NCBI GenBank assembly: GCA_900541315.1
Contig: UQJF01000116.1
Coordinates: 1 to 10,051 of the forward strand
From: an uncultured Clostridium sp.
Lineage (GTDB): Bacteria; Bacillota; Clostridia; Lachnospirales; Lachnospiraceae
Length of the DNA stretch: 10,051 bases
Reading direction: 5' to 3'
Positions 1-7,066 of this stretch are shown piece by piece (within the stretch, counting starts at the first letter, position 1; every line of letters starts with the position of its first letter). Both the position numbers and the translations under genes were made by a program. The notes under the pieces are model-generated. The model did not search any database. It was not told the DNA's origin and worked only from the letters and a program-made list of their open reading frames with translations.

Positions 1-103
1 AATGGTATCGTAATTTAAGACACTTCAAGAGACATTTCTTAATGAATCTGATATACTGTAAACACTACAGAAAGAAGGATCATTATTATGTCTCGAACAA
101 GAA

Positions 104-421
104 GAAATCTTCATTAAAGAAAGCAAGTCTGGTTTTGATTTTGCTGCTGTAAGCAGCCATAACCGGATTGTAAATGCAAACAGGGTTCAGGTACATGCTC
201 TTGCGTATAACATATTTAACTGGTTTAGACGACTGGTATTATCCGCAAAAATGCGGAAACAACGTATTGATACCATACGTTTAAAGTTGCTGAAGATTGC
301 CGCAAGGGCAGTGCATTCAGCAAGATATATCATATTCAAGCTGTGCAGTAGCTGCCCTTATAAGGAAGAATTCTATGATACTCTTTCATCAATAGGAAAG
401 CTAAATGTACAGCTGGAATAA
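104..421 (+). pseudogene. IS1380-family transposase, C-terminal remnant
   Basis: The reading frame is open from 62 to the TAA at 419-421. From about codon 110 it reads as the C-terminal roughly 100 residues of an IS1380-type DDE transposase: FIKESKSGFDF, then VNANRVQVHALAYNIFNWFRRLVL, then KLCSSCPYKEEFYDTL near the stop. Intact family members are around 400 residues or more, so the N-terminal three quarters, including the earlier catalytic acidic residues, are absent. Two in-frame stops (11-13 and 59-61) and unrelated-looking sequence lie upstream, so the left break is near 60-110. No plausible start with a ribosome binding site exists, and the piece is not expected to be functional. The family call rests on remembered conserved motifs of IS1380 transposases; the truncation is seen directly. 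Confidence 0.8.
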
Positions 422-584
422 CAACTATTAACGAACCACAACAGCCCAATAATTGTTTCAAAACTGAGCATAGGGATTTTATACCCTTTTTCGGCTGGTT
501 TTGAAAAAGTTATGGCTGCAACGGATTATTTTGGGATTCGCAGAGCAGTCTTTAGATTAGAAATTGCTCTATGAATAATTCAGG
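104..584 (+). mobile_element. Truncated IS1380-like insertion sequence, right part only
   Basis: The element remnant comprises the transposase 3' end plus a non-coding tail. The tail contains a weak hairpin with a T-run at 472-490 (AGGG pairing CCCT, then five Ts), which may be the transposase terminator. It probably ends near 584 at ATGAATAATTCAGG, whose complement starts CCTGAATAATTC, a form expected of IS1380-type terminal inverted repeats. The left end is not in the window, so neither the paired repeat nor a target duplication can be checked. The right boundary is an inference. Confidence 0.5.
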
Positions 585-614
585 ATGAGTGTCCTTTTCT
601 GGATCTTATACCCC

Positions 615-652
615 AAAGCACTGGACTACTGAATAGTGGCAGGTGCTTTTTT
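615..652 (+). terminator. Intrinsic terminator-like hairpin before the operon promoter
   Basis: AAAGCAC at 615-621 pairs with GTGCTTT at 643-649. An inner arm, CTACT at 626-630, pairs with AGTGG at 635-639 with one G-T pair. The stem runs straight into a six-T tract (647-652). This is a convincing Rho-independent terminator shape. It would stop transcripts arriving from the insertion sequence side, insulating the promoter 33 bases downstream. A role as a leader attenuator would need a promoter upstream of it, which I do not see. Confidence 0.65.
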
Positions 653-684
653 CGATTTTAAACAGTAAAGAAGTGATATTTTTC

Positions 685-713
685 TTGTGTACGATGGGGC
701 GTGGGCGTATAAT
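685..713 (+). promoter_or_regulatory. Sigma-A-type promoter for the lipoprotein/kinase operon
   Basis: TTGTGT (685-690) and a perfect TATAAT (708-713) are separated by 17 bases, the optimal spacing. The -10 hexamer matches consensus fully and the -35 matches TTGACA mainly in its first three bases. The start of transcription would fall near 720, giving a leader of about 70 bases. Because downstream genes overlap or abut and I see no equally good promoter between them, this promoter may drive everything to 10006. Confidence 0.6.
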
Positions 714-790
714 AAAATTAGTTTTCTGAATTTTGAGACAACTTGAATGGTCAGCAGAAGAAAACAGGAGAAGACAGGAAAAGTAAAATT

Positions 791-1730
791 ATGAAATTAA
801 GAAAAATACTGTGGGTATCTGTTGCAGCGGTATTGTTTTGTCTTACCGGCTGTGCAGATAAAAATGGATCTGGTGAACATGAAGCGGTCACGATCCTGGC
901 TCCTTTTTTAGATTGCGATTGTCTGGCTGCACTGGTATATGAAAGGTATCCGGAAGTAAACCTGGAGATCCTTTCTTATTCTGGTGCAAATACAACAGCT
1001 TACTTACAGAATAGGTTAGCTGCAGATGATCTGCCGGATATTTGTACGCAGACAATCTATGATCCGGACATCAATGACGTGAGCGATAAAATGATCGATC
1101 TTTCCAGTTATGATTTTATGGATAATTATTATAGAAGCCAGACTGCAGGATATCTCAGATGATGGAGCTATTTATATGCTTCCGTCAGCCTATAGCTGCA
1201 TAGGCATCACTTATAATAAGACTTTATTGGAAGAGCATGGATGGTCTCTTCCAAAATCATTTACTGATCTGGAAAATCTGGCAGCAGAAGCGAAAGAGGC
1301 TGGAGTACAGCTGTGCCTGGCACAGACCGAATATCCGGGTTATGGTTTTCAATATATGTGCAACATTGCGGATACCGCATTTTCAGGCACTTTCCAGGGT
1401 AAGCAGTGGCAGAAGGATCATCTGACAGGAAAGGCAAATGTAAGGGATGCTCAGGGAATGAAAGATTGTATGGAATATATTCAGAAATGGAAAGATATGG
1501 GTATGTTTACTGCGAATGAAAAGAATTCTCGAAGCGATGAGGAGACCAGAAAAGAATTTATGGAAGGAAATACTTTATTTTTGCTGGGAAGTAAAAAGGG
1601 TATTGGGGAAACAGATGATACAGGGGATAAGTTTGGTCTAATGCCATATCTTTCAGAGGATGGAAGCCAGAATGTATACATTTTGAATATGGAACGTTTT
1701 TATGGTCTGAGTAAAAGGTATCACAGATAG
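791..1730 (+). pseudogene. Sugar-type solute-binding lipoprotein, frameshifted and 3'-deleted
   Basis: The start ATG at 791 opens a lipoprotein signal peptide: MKLRKIL, a hydrophobic stretch, then LTGC with the lipidated Cys at residue 21. The mature part resembles family 1 extracellular binding proteins of ABC type: VTILAPF, a YPEVNLEI strand, and a DLPDICTQ segment. This frame stops at 1162. The homologous continuation (SDDGAIYMLPSAYS, then ITYNKTLLEEHGW and FYGLSKR) runs in the +1 frame to 1730. Skipping one base near 1139 restores a continuous protein, so one inserted base (or two lost) explains the break. No homopolymer or slippery heptamer is present there, so programmed slippage is unlikely. 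The second piece ends about 300 residues into the protein, at the FYGLSKR segment, where family members usually continue for another 100 or more residues. The end of the gene is therefore missing, replaced by kinase receiver sequence. A longer TTG start at 743 is less likely because the signal peptide would sit internally. Confidence 0.8.
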
Positions 1731-1765
1731 AAAAAGATGAGCCGGATGGCAATATCCTGAAAGGC

Positions 1766-2209
1766 ATGAGGTTCCTGTGTGCAGAAGATAATGAGCTAAA
1801 TGCGGAGATCTTGACAGAGCTGTTAAAGATCGAGGGTGCAGAGTGTACGATCTGTGAAAACGGTAAAAAGCTTGTGGAGACCTTTGGACAGTCTGTGCCA
1901 GGGGAGTATGACATGATCCTGATGGATGTGCAGATGCCTGTTATGAATGGTTATGAGGCAACAAAGGCGATCCGCCAAAGTTCACATGAACTGGCAAAGA
2001 CGATTCCGGTCATTGCCATGACTGCCAATGCATTTTCAGAGGATATCCAACATTCTCTGGCAGCAGGCATGAATGCCCATATTTCAAAGCCAGTTGAGAT
2101 GGAGGTGCTGAAAAAGACTATAAAAAGCATAAAAATCAATGGGGGGGGGAAACAAATACTGATTAGTAAATTGTACCGACAGGATATGGAAATGAGGTTT
2201 TTAAGGTGA
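1766..2209 (+). CDS. Orphan receiver domain, remnant of a hybrid sensor kinase
   Basis: This is a single CheY-like receiver domain. It has the acidic pair in AEDNE, the phosphoacceptor Asp in ILMDVQMPVMNG, the switch Thr in AMTANAF and the Lys of SKPVE. All phosphorylation residues are present, so the fold could still be active. The same frame is open upstream to the stop at 1712-1714 and reads as an inter-domain linker (IEKDEPDGNILKGM), as found before the last receiver of hybrid kinases. No kinase domain precedes it; upstream lies the broken lipoprotein gene. ATG 1766 has no convincing ribosome binding site (only GAAAGG, one base away). The tail after the receiver contains a run of nine Gs (2141-2149) and an atypical extension to the TGA at 2207-2209, which overlaps the next gene's GTG by four bases. 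It is probably a pseudogene fragment. Expression as a free response regulator or phosphate sink cannot be excluded. Confidence 0.7.
   Translation: MRFLCAEDNELNAEILTELLKIEGAECTICENGKKLVETFGQSVPGEYDMILMDVQMPVMNGYEATKAIRQSSHELAKTIPVIAMTANAFSEDIQHSLAAGMNAHISKPVEMEVLKKTIKSIKINGGGKQILISKLYRQDMEMRFLR
2141..2149 (+). repeat. Homopolymeric G9 tract in the receiver remnant
   Basis: Nine consecutive Gs encode Gly-Gly-Gly near the end of the receiver reading frame. With eight Gs the frame would end GGGNKY at a TGA about 45 bases earlier; with seven it would end GGETNTD at a TAG. Only the present length modulo three carries translation to the overlap with the next gene's GTG. Confidence 0.75.
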
Positions 2210-3036
2210 AAAAAGGGAAAAAAGTTACGGCTGGATTGATATTTCTTATATTAATGACAGTATTAATGACAGCTCTCACAGGATGCAATAAGACAGATAA
2301 AATAACTGACACAACGAAAAATCCTGCTATAAAAATCGGAAGTGATAATTATCCTCCCTATAATTTTCTAAACGAGGATGGCATGCCGACGGGAATAGAT
2401 GTTGATCTAGCGACGGAAGCATTTGGAAGAATGGGATATAAGATAGAGATCATTCCCATCAGCTGGGAACAGAAAAAGAAACTGTTAGAAAATGGAGAAA
2501 TAGACTGTATTATGGGCTGTTTTTCCATGAAAGGACGACTGGATGATTATCAGTGGGCAGGTCCGTATATGATAAGCAGGCAGGTTGTTGCAGTCAATCC
2601 TGGCAGTGATATCTATAAATTAAGTGATCTGAAGGGAAAAAAACTTGCTGTCCAGTCAACAACAAAACCGGAAGAGATATTTCTGCATCGGACAGATGAA
2701 AGGATTCCTAAGCTGGGTAATCTGATCAGTCTGGAAAACAGGGAATTGATATATACTTTTTTAGGAAAAGGCTATGTTGATGCTCTGGGAGCCCATGAGG
2801 AATCTATTATCCAATATATGAAGGATTATAATATGGAACTGCGTATCCTGGATGAACCACTTATGACAGTGGGGCTCGGAGTTGCTTTTGCAAAGGATGA
2901 CACCAGAGGTATTTGCCAGAAATTAGAACAGACATTAGCTGACATGAAAGAAGATGGAACAGCCGCCAAAATCATCGGGAAGTATCTTGATGATCCGGAG
3001 AAATATCTGGAGGTAGATAAAATTGGAGAAGAATAA
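2206..3036 (+). CDS. Family 3 (amino-acid-type) solute-binding lipoprotein
   Basis: The 276-residue exported lipoprotein has a basic N-terminus, a hydrophobic core and LTGC, with the lipidated Cys at residue 27. The mature protein is a type-II periplasmic binding fold of the SBP_bac_3 family: IKIGSDNYPPYNF, GIDVDLATEAF in lobe 1, GRLDDYQWAGPY near the first hinge, LKGKKLAVQ opening lobe 2, and GYVDALGAHEESI. Arg111 sits where family members bind the ligand carboxylate. The lobe-2 Asp that usually binds the alpha-amino group appears replaced, by His in my alignment, so the ligand may not be a standard amino acid. The GTG start overlaps the preceding TGA by four bases and has TGAGG eight bases upstream. 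No permease or ATPase follows; the next gene is a sensor kinase. The likely role is an extracellular co-receptor for that kinase, though docking to an unlinked transporter is possible. Confidence 0.88.
   Translation: MKKGKKVTAGLIFLILMTVLMTALTGCNKTDKITDTTKNPAIKIGSDNYPPYNFLNEDGMPTGIDVDLATEAFGRMGYKIEIIPISWEQKKKLLENGEIDCIMGCFSMKGRLDDYQWAGPYMISRQVVAVNPGSDIYKLSDLKGKKLAVQSTTKPEEIFLHRTDERIPKLGNLISLENRELIYTFLGKGYVDALGAHEESIIQYMKDYNMELRILDEPLMTVGLGVAFAKDDTRGICQKLEQTLADMKEDGTAAKIIGKYLDDPEKYLEVDKIGEE
3009..3014 (+). promoter_or_regulatory. Ribosome binding site fixing the TTG start at 3023
   Basis: GGAGGT ends eight bases before TTG 3023, near-ideal strength and spacing. No ATG nearby gives a comparable start, and the first transmembrane helix begins about 13 residues in. 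The site lies inside the 3' end of the binding-protein gene, so the two genes are coupled by a 14-base overlap. Confidence 0.75.
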
Positions 3037-5233
3037 ACAGGACTGGATAAAAATAAAATTCTGGACTGTCAGTGCAGTCCTGGGTATGTGCCTGATCTGT
3101 TTTACAGTTCTGTATTTTTTCTATTTTAGTAAAGCCCGTGAGGAATCCCGGCTTTTGAATATAGTAAATTATGTGAAGGTACAATGTTCTGTGTATACAC
3201 GTTATAATGAGGTATCAGAATGTAAATGCCTGATACGTGCGATTGACAGTGCAAGACAGGTTAGTGTTGTCATAGATGCAAAAACACAGGACGGAAAAGA
3301 ATTTAACAATCAGCTTTTAGAAGAATGTACAGACCAGTTATGGCTGACAGGTGCTATAGTACTGGATGCAAATGGAAACACGGTAGGTGAATATAGTGAG
3401 AGCGGGAGTAGGGATAGAAGCCGTTTTGCAAAAATACAGGAACATGTTAATAAAGAAACCATACTGGATATTGCAGACCATGAGGAAAAGGTGTATTCCC
3501 AGCAGATCAGCTGTGATGATGGAGGGCATATAGATGTAGCTGCCTGTGCCAGGAGAGATGAACCTGGTATTGTAATTACTTATTATTACACATCTGCTGA
3601 GTTTTTACAAAATTATAAGCTGACCATACAGAGCCTGTTAAATGGATATCAGACCTTTAGTGACGGAACGATCATGATCGTGGATAATGGTGTGGTCATT
3701 GCTTCCAACGATACCAGCCTTATCGGTCAGGATGCGAAAAAACAGGAGGTGATCCAGGCTTTAAAGAAAAATGCAGACAGCAGACATTTAATGCATTTAA
3801 ATGTGGCTGACGATTCCTATTATGGACTGATGATGAAACAAAGGGATTATTACATTTATGCATATATTCCGGAGCGTACCGTATTTCATACGTTGCCCCA
3901 AAATGTGATAATGGTCATGTTTATTTATATGGTGGTGGTGACACTGGTATGGCTGCTTCTTAAAAAATCCAGGGAGAACAGCATTAAAATAGAAAAGGAA
4001 AGAGAACAGGAGTATCAGAGAAAACTTCTGGAAGCAGCTGAAAAGGCAGAGGCGGCCAATCGGGCGAAGACAGAATTTCTCCAGAGGATGAGTCATGATA
4101 TCCGTACACCGATTAATGGGATCTGCGGAATGGTCGATGTGGGGGATCATTACAGCAATGATCTGCAGAAACAGGCAGATTGCAGGAAAAAGATCCGTGA
4201 AGCCTCAAATATTCTTTTAGAGCTGATCAATGAAGTCCTTGATATGAGCAAGCTGGAATCAGGGGAAATTTTGCTGGAAGAAAAGCCTTTTGATGTTTAT
4301 AAGACAATAAATGATGTAATGGACTTGGTTAGCAGACAGGCAGATGAAAGGGGAATAAAGGTTGAACAGACAATAGAGATTAAGAACCGGAAATTACTGG
4401 GAAGCTCCCTTTATCTGAAACGTATGCTAATGAATATCCTGAGTAATGCTGTGAAATACAATAAGGATTATGGAAACATAGATCTAAGCTGCAAAGAAAT
4501 CCCGTCACACAGTACAGAAAGTACAATGCTGGAATTTACATGCCGGGATACAGGTATTGGCATGAGCAGCGGATTTAAAGAGCATGTTTTTGAATCCTTT
4601 GCCAGGGAGCAAAAGGGCGGAGCTTCTAAATTTGGGGGAACAGGTTTAGGGATGACCATCACCAAGAACCTGGCAGAAAAAATGGGCGGAACGATCACCT
4701 TTGAAAGCGAGAGGGACAAAGGTACGACCTTTGTGCTCCGGATCCCATTTAAAATAGACCTGGATGCGGATAAACATAAAGAACAGAAGAATGTATCGGA
4801 AAGATCCATAAAGGATCTGAATATCCTTCTGGTAGAAGATAATGAGCTGAATATGGAAATTGCTGAATTTTTGCTCCAGAATGAGGGCGCCCAGGTGACG
4901 AAAGCATGGAATGGACAGGAAGCGGTTGAGATATTCGAAAAAAGCAGACCTGGTGGATTTGATGTCATCCTTATGGATATTATGATGCCGGTCATGAATG
5001 GCTATGAAGCAGCAAAGATAATCAGGTCTCTGGACAGGAAAGATGCAAAGGTGGTCCCCATCATTGCAATGACAGCAAATGCCTTTACCGAGGATAAGCT
5101 GAAAGCAAAAGAAGCAGGGATGGATGAACATATTGCAAAACCGGTTGATGTGAAATTACTGGTAAAAGTGATCAGCGGATTAGTGGAAAATAGTTTTGGG
5201 GGGATCCGTAATGAAAAAGAAAAAATGGAATAG
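3023..5233 (+). CDS. Hybrid sensor histidine kinase with one receiver
   Basis: The 736-residue membrane kinase presumably detects an extracellular signal and autophosphorylates on His. Order: TM1 (residues 13-35); an extracellular Cache-like domain (about 36-292) with the typical late segment GTIMIVDNGVVIAS; TM2 (about 295-313); a charged helical linker (314-345); and HisKA with His358 in MSHDIRTP. The ATPase domain follows with the N-box NILSNAVKYN, G1 CRDTGIGM and G2 GGTGLGM. A C-terminal receiver (about 598-720) has VEDNE, phosphoacceptor Asp652 in LMDIMMPVMNG, AMTANAF and AKPVD. All catalytic motifs look intact. There is no PAS, HPt or DNA-binding domain, so onward transfer must use a separate protein. 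Its partner is probably the family 3 lipoprotein just upstream, by position and overlap. It starts at TTG and its 3' end overlaps the next lipoprotein gene by 23 bases. Confidence 0.92.
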   Translation: MEKNKQDWIKIKFWTVSAVLGMCLICFTVLYFFYFSKAREESRLLNIVNYVKVQCSVYTRYNEVSECKCLIRAIDSARQVSVVIDAKTQDGKEFNNQLLEECTDQLWLTGAIVLDANGNTVGEYSESGSRDRSRFAKIQEHVNKETILDIADHEEKVYSQQISCDDGGHIDVAACARRDEPGIVITYYYTSAEFLQNYKLTIQSLLNGYQTFSDGTIMIVDNGVVIASNDTSLIGQDAKKQEVIQALKKNADSRHLMHLNVADDSYYGLMMKQRDYYIYAYIPERTVFHTLPQNVIMVMFIYMVVVTLVWLLLKKSRENSIKIEKEREQEYQRKLLEAAEKAEAANRAKTEFLQRMSHDIRTPINGICGMVDVGDHYSNDLQKQADCRKKIREASNILLELINEVLDMSKLESGEILLEEKPFDVYKTINDVMDLVSRQADERGIKVEQTIEIKNRKLLGSSLYLKRMLMNILSNAVKYNKDYGNIDLSCKEIPSHSTESTMLEFTCRDTGIGMSSGFKEHVFESFAREQKGGASKFGGTGLGMTITKNLAEKMGGTITFESERDKGTTFVLRIPFKIDLDADKHKEQKNVSERSIKDLNILLVEDNELNMEIAEFLLQNEGAQVTKAWNGQEAVEIFEKSRPGGFDVILMDIMMPVMNGYEAAKIIRSLDRKDAKVVPIIAMTANAFTEDKLKAKEAGMDEHIAKPVDVKLLVKVISGLVENSFGGIRNEKEKME

Positions 5234-7061
5234 ATTGTTTTCTGTACTTTTTGTGATGGTGACAGTTATATCACTTCTGTCAGGCTGTGGCAGAAAGCGT
5301 GCAGAAAAAGAAGATGCAGAAACGATCACAGTATATTTGTGGACCACGCAGCTGTATGAAAAATATGCACCATACATCCAGAAACAGCTTCCTGATATTA
5401 ATATTGAATTTGTGGTAGGTAATAATGACCTGGATTTCTACCGGTTCCTGAAGGAAAACGGTGGATTGCCGGATGTTATAACCTGCTGCCGTTTTTCACT
5501 CCATGATGCAAGCCCATTTAAAGACAGCCTGATGGATCTTTCCACAACCAATGAGGCAGGTGCTGTCTATAATACATACATTAACAGTTTTACGAACCGG
5601 GATGGCAGCGTAAACTGGCTTCCTGTGTGTGCAGATGCCCATGGCTTTGTAGTGAACAGGGATCTTTTTGAAAAGTATGATATTCCTCTGCCAACGGATT
5701 ACGAAAGCTTTATTTCTGCATGCAAGAAATTTAAAAAAGCAGGTATCCGTGGTTTTGCGGCAGACTATTATTATGATTATACATGTATGGAAACGCTGCA
5801 GGGACTGTCTGCATCAGAGCTTTCTTCTGCAGCCGGACGCAAATGGCGTACCATCTACAGTGATCCGGAAAATACAAAGAGAGAAGGCCTGGACAGTACA
5901 GTCTGGCCGGAGGTCTTTGAACGTATGGAGCAATTCATAAAGGATACAGGATTGAGCCGGGACGATTTGGATATGAATTATGATGATGTGACTGAATTGT
6001 ACAAAAACGGTAAGGTTGCCATGTATTTTGGCAGTTCTTTCGGTGTAAAAATATTTCAGGACCAGGGGATCAACACAACATTTCTGCCATTTTTTCAAGA
6101 GAACGGCGAAAAGTGGCTGATGACTACACCCTATTTCCAGGTGGCATTAAACCGTGATCTGACACAGGATGAAACGCGCCGGCAGAAGGCAATGAAGGTG
6201 CTGAATACAATGCTTTCAGAGGAGGCACAGAACCAGATCGTTTATGAGGGCCAGGATATATTAAGCTACAGTCAGGATGTGGATATCCATCTTACAGAAT
6301 ATCTGAAGAATGTAAAGCCTGTGATCGAAGAAAACCATATGTATATCCGTATTGCGTCAAATGACTTTTTCGCCATTTCCAAGGACGTGGTTTCAAAAAT
6401 GATCTCAGGGGAATACGATGCAGAGCAGGCTTATCAGTCATTTAATACCCAGCTTCTTGAGGAAAGCACCACTTCTGAGAATATCGTGCTGGAGCCACAG
6501 AAAACTTATTCTAATATTTTTCATACCGATGGGGGGAATGAAGCGTATTCTGTTATGGCAAACACTTTGCGGGGTATTTATGGCACAGATGTGCTGATCG
6601 CATCAGGAAACAGCTTTACAGGAAATGTACTTAAGGCAAAGTACAGTGAAAAAATGGCAGGCAGAATGATCATGCCAAATGGTCTTTGGGCTTACAAGTG
6701 TACGATGAGCGGGTCTGAACTGAAGGAGACAGTCAGAAACTTTGTAGAAGGCTATGAGGGAGGTTTCATTCCCTTTAACAGGGGCTCTCTGCCTGTAGTA
6801 AGCGGCATTTCTGTGAAGGTCAGGGAAAATGACGATGGCTATACGCTGGATAAAGTTACAAAGAATGGAAAAGTAGTTGGGGACAATGACAGGTTTACTG
6901 TAACCTGTCTGGCAATACCGCGACACATGGAAGCTGATCCTGCAGGTAAAAATATTGTATTTGACAGTGAAGATATTTCTGTGAAAGATACCTGGACAGG
7001 ACATATTTCGGAGGGTAATGTTATTCTTGCAGAGCCTGAAGACTACATTACTCTGAGGTGA
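5211..7061 (+). CDS. Binding lipoprotein fused to a 5'-nucleotidase C-terminal-like domain
   Basis: This is a 616-residue exported lipoprotein. The signal peptide starts MKKKKW and ends LLSGC, with the lipidated Cys at residue 26. Residues about 40-400 form a family 1 (sugar-type) solute-binding domain: ITVYLWTTQLYEKYAPYIQ, GLPDVITC, GFVVNRDLFEKYDIPLPTDYESF and MYFGSSFGVKIF. Residues about 440-600 match the 5'-nucleotidase C-terminal domain pattern: NEAYSVMANTLRGIYGTDVLIASG, then WAYKCTMSGSELKETV, then VSGISVKVRENDDG and a GKVVGDNDRFTV segment. The N-terminal metallophosphatase that carries nucleotidase catalysis is absent, so hydrolysis is not expected. The UshA aromatic pair that stacks the base is not obviously kept. 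ATG 5211 is preferred over TTG 5196: it has a G-rich ribosome binding site (5198-5204) and leaves a normal signal peptide. It sits between two hybrid kinases and is probably the co-receptor for the downstream one. Expect binding of a sugar or nucleoside-like ligand, not identified. Confidence 0.85.
   Translation: MKKKKWNRLFSVLFVMVTVISLLSGCGRKRAEKEDAETITVYLWTTQLYEKYAPYIQKQLPDINIEFVVGNNDLDFYRFLKENGGLPDVITCCRFSLHDASPFKDSLMDLSTTNEAGAVYNTYINSFTNRDGSVNWLPVCADAHGFVVNRDLFEKYDIPLPTDYESFISACKKFKKAGIRGFAADYYYDYTCMETLQGLSASELSSAAGRKWRTIYSDPENTKREGLDSTVWPEVFERMEQFIKDTGLSRDDLDMNYDDVTELYKNGKVAMYFGSSFGVKIFQDQGINTTFLPFFQENGEKWLMTTPYFQVALNRDLTQDETRRQKAMKVLNTMLSEEAQNQIVYEGQDILSYSQDVDIHLTEYLKNVKPVIEENHMYIRIASNDFFAISKDVVSKMISGEYDAEQAYQSFNTQLLEESTTSENIVLEPQKTYSNIFHTDGGNEAYSVMANTLRGIYGTDVLIASGNSFTGNVLKAKYSEKMAGRMIMPNGLWAYKCTMSGSELKETVRNFVEGYEGGFIPFNRGSLPVVSGISVKVRENDDGYTLDKVTKNGKVVGDNDRFTVTCLAIPRHMEADPAGKNIVFDSEDISVKDTWTGHISEGNVILAEPEDYITLR
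7055..7058 (+). promoter_or_regulatory. Ribosome binding site favouring ATG 7067
   Basis: GAGG ends eight bases before ATG 7067, within a GAGGTGAG stretch that also contains the preceding gene's TGA (7059-7061). A GTG at 7058 is in frame but lies within this site and lacks its own, so ATG 7067 is the better start. The GTG would add three residues. Confidence 0.6.
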
Positions 7062-7066
7062 GAAGA

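Larger units (their letters stand above)
422..790 (+). other. Non-coding interval: IS tail, terminator, promoter, leader
   Basis: I see no gene in these 369 bases. The interval holds the tail of the insertion sequence to about 584, a terminator-like hairpin (615-652), a promoter (685-713) and a leader of roughly 70 bases before the ATG at 791. An AGGA at 776-779, 11 bases before that ATG, is the likely but rather distant ribosome binding site. I recognise no riboswitch or tRNA here. Confidence 0.6.

Noticed and set aside
743..790. TTG start giving a lipoprotein 16 residues longer
   Set aside because: It would place the lipoprotein signal peptide after a polar, highly charged leader. ATG 791 begins a normal MKLRK signal peptide.
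1110..1162. Programmed frameshifting in the first lipoprotein gene
   Set aside because: There is no slippery heptamer, homopolymer or downstream pseudoknot that I can see, and the gene also lacks its 3' end.
4468..4995. Long open frame on the - strand inside the first kinase
   Set aside because: It is antisense to the ATPase and receiver coding sequence, has no recognisable domain, and is Ser/Pro/Phe-rich as expected of a shadow frame.
5668..5940. Second + strand open frame inside the fusion lipoprotein gene
   Set aside because: It is an out-of-frame shadow of a well-supported binding-protein domain, with no recognisable content.
5211..7061. Active secreted 5'-nucleotidase
   Set aside because: The metallophosphatase domain with its metal-binding His/Asp motifs is absent; only the C-terminal-type domain is recognisable.
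7058..7066. GTG start for the second kinase
   Set aside because: The GTG overlaps the GAGG ribosome binding site that serves ATG 7067 and has no better site upstream.
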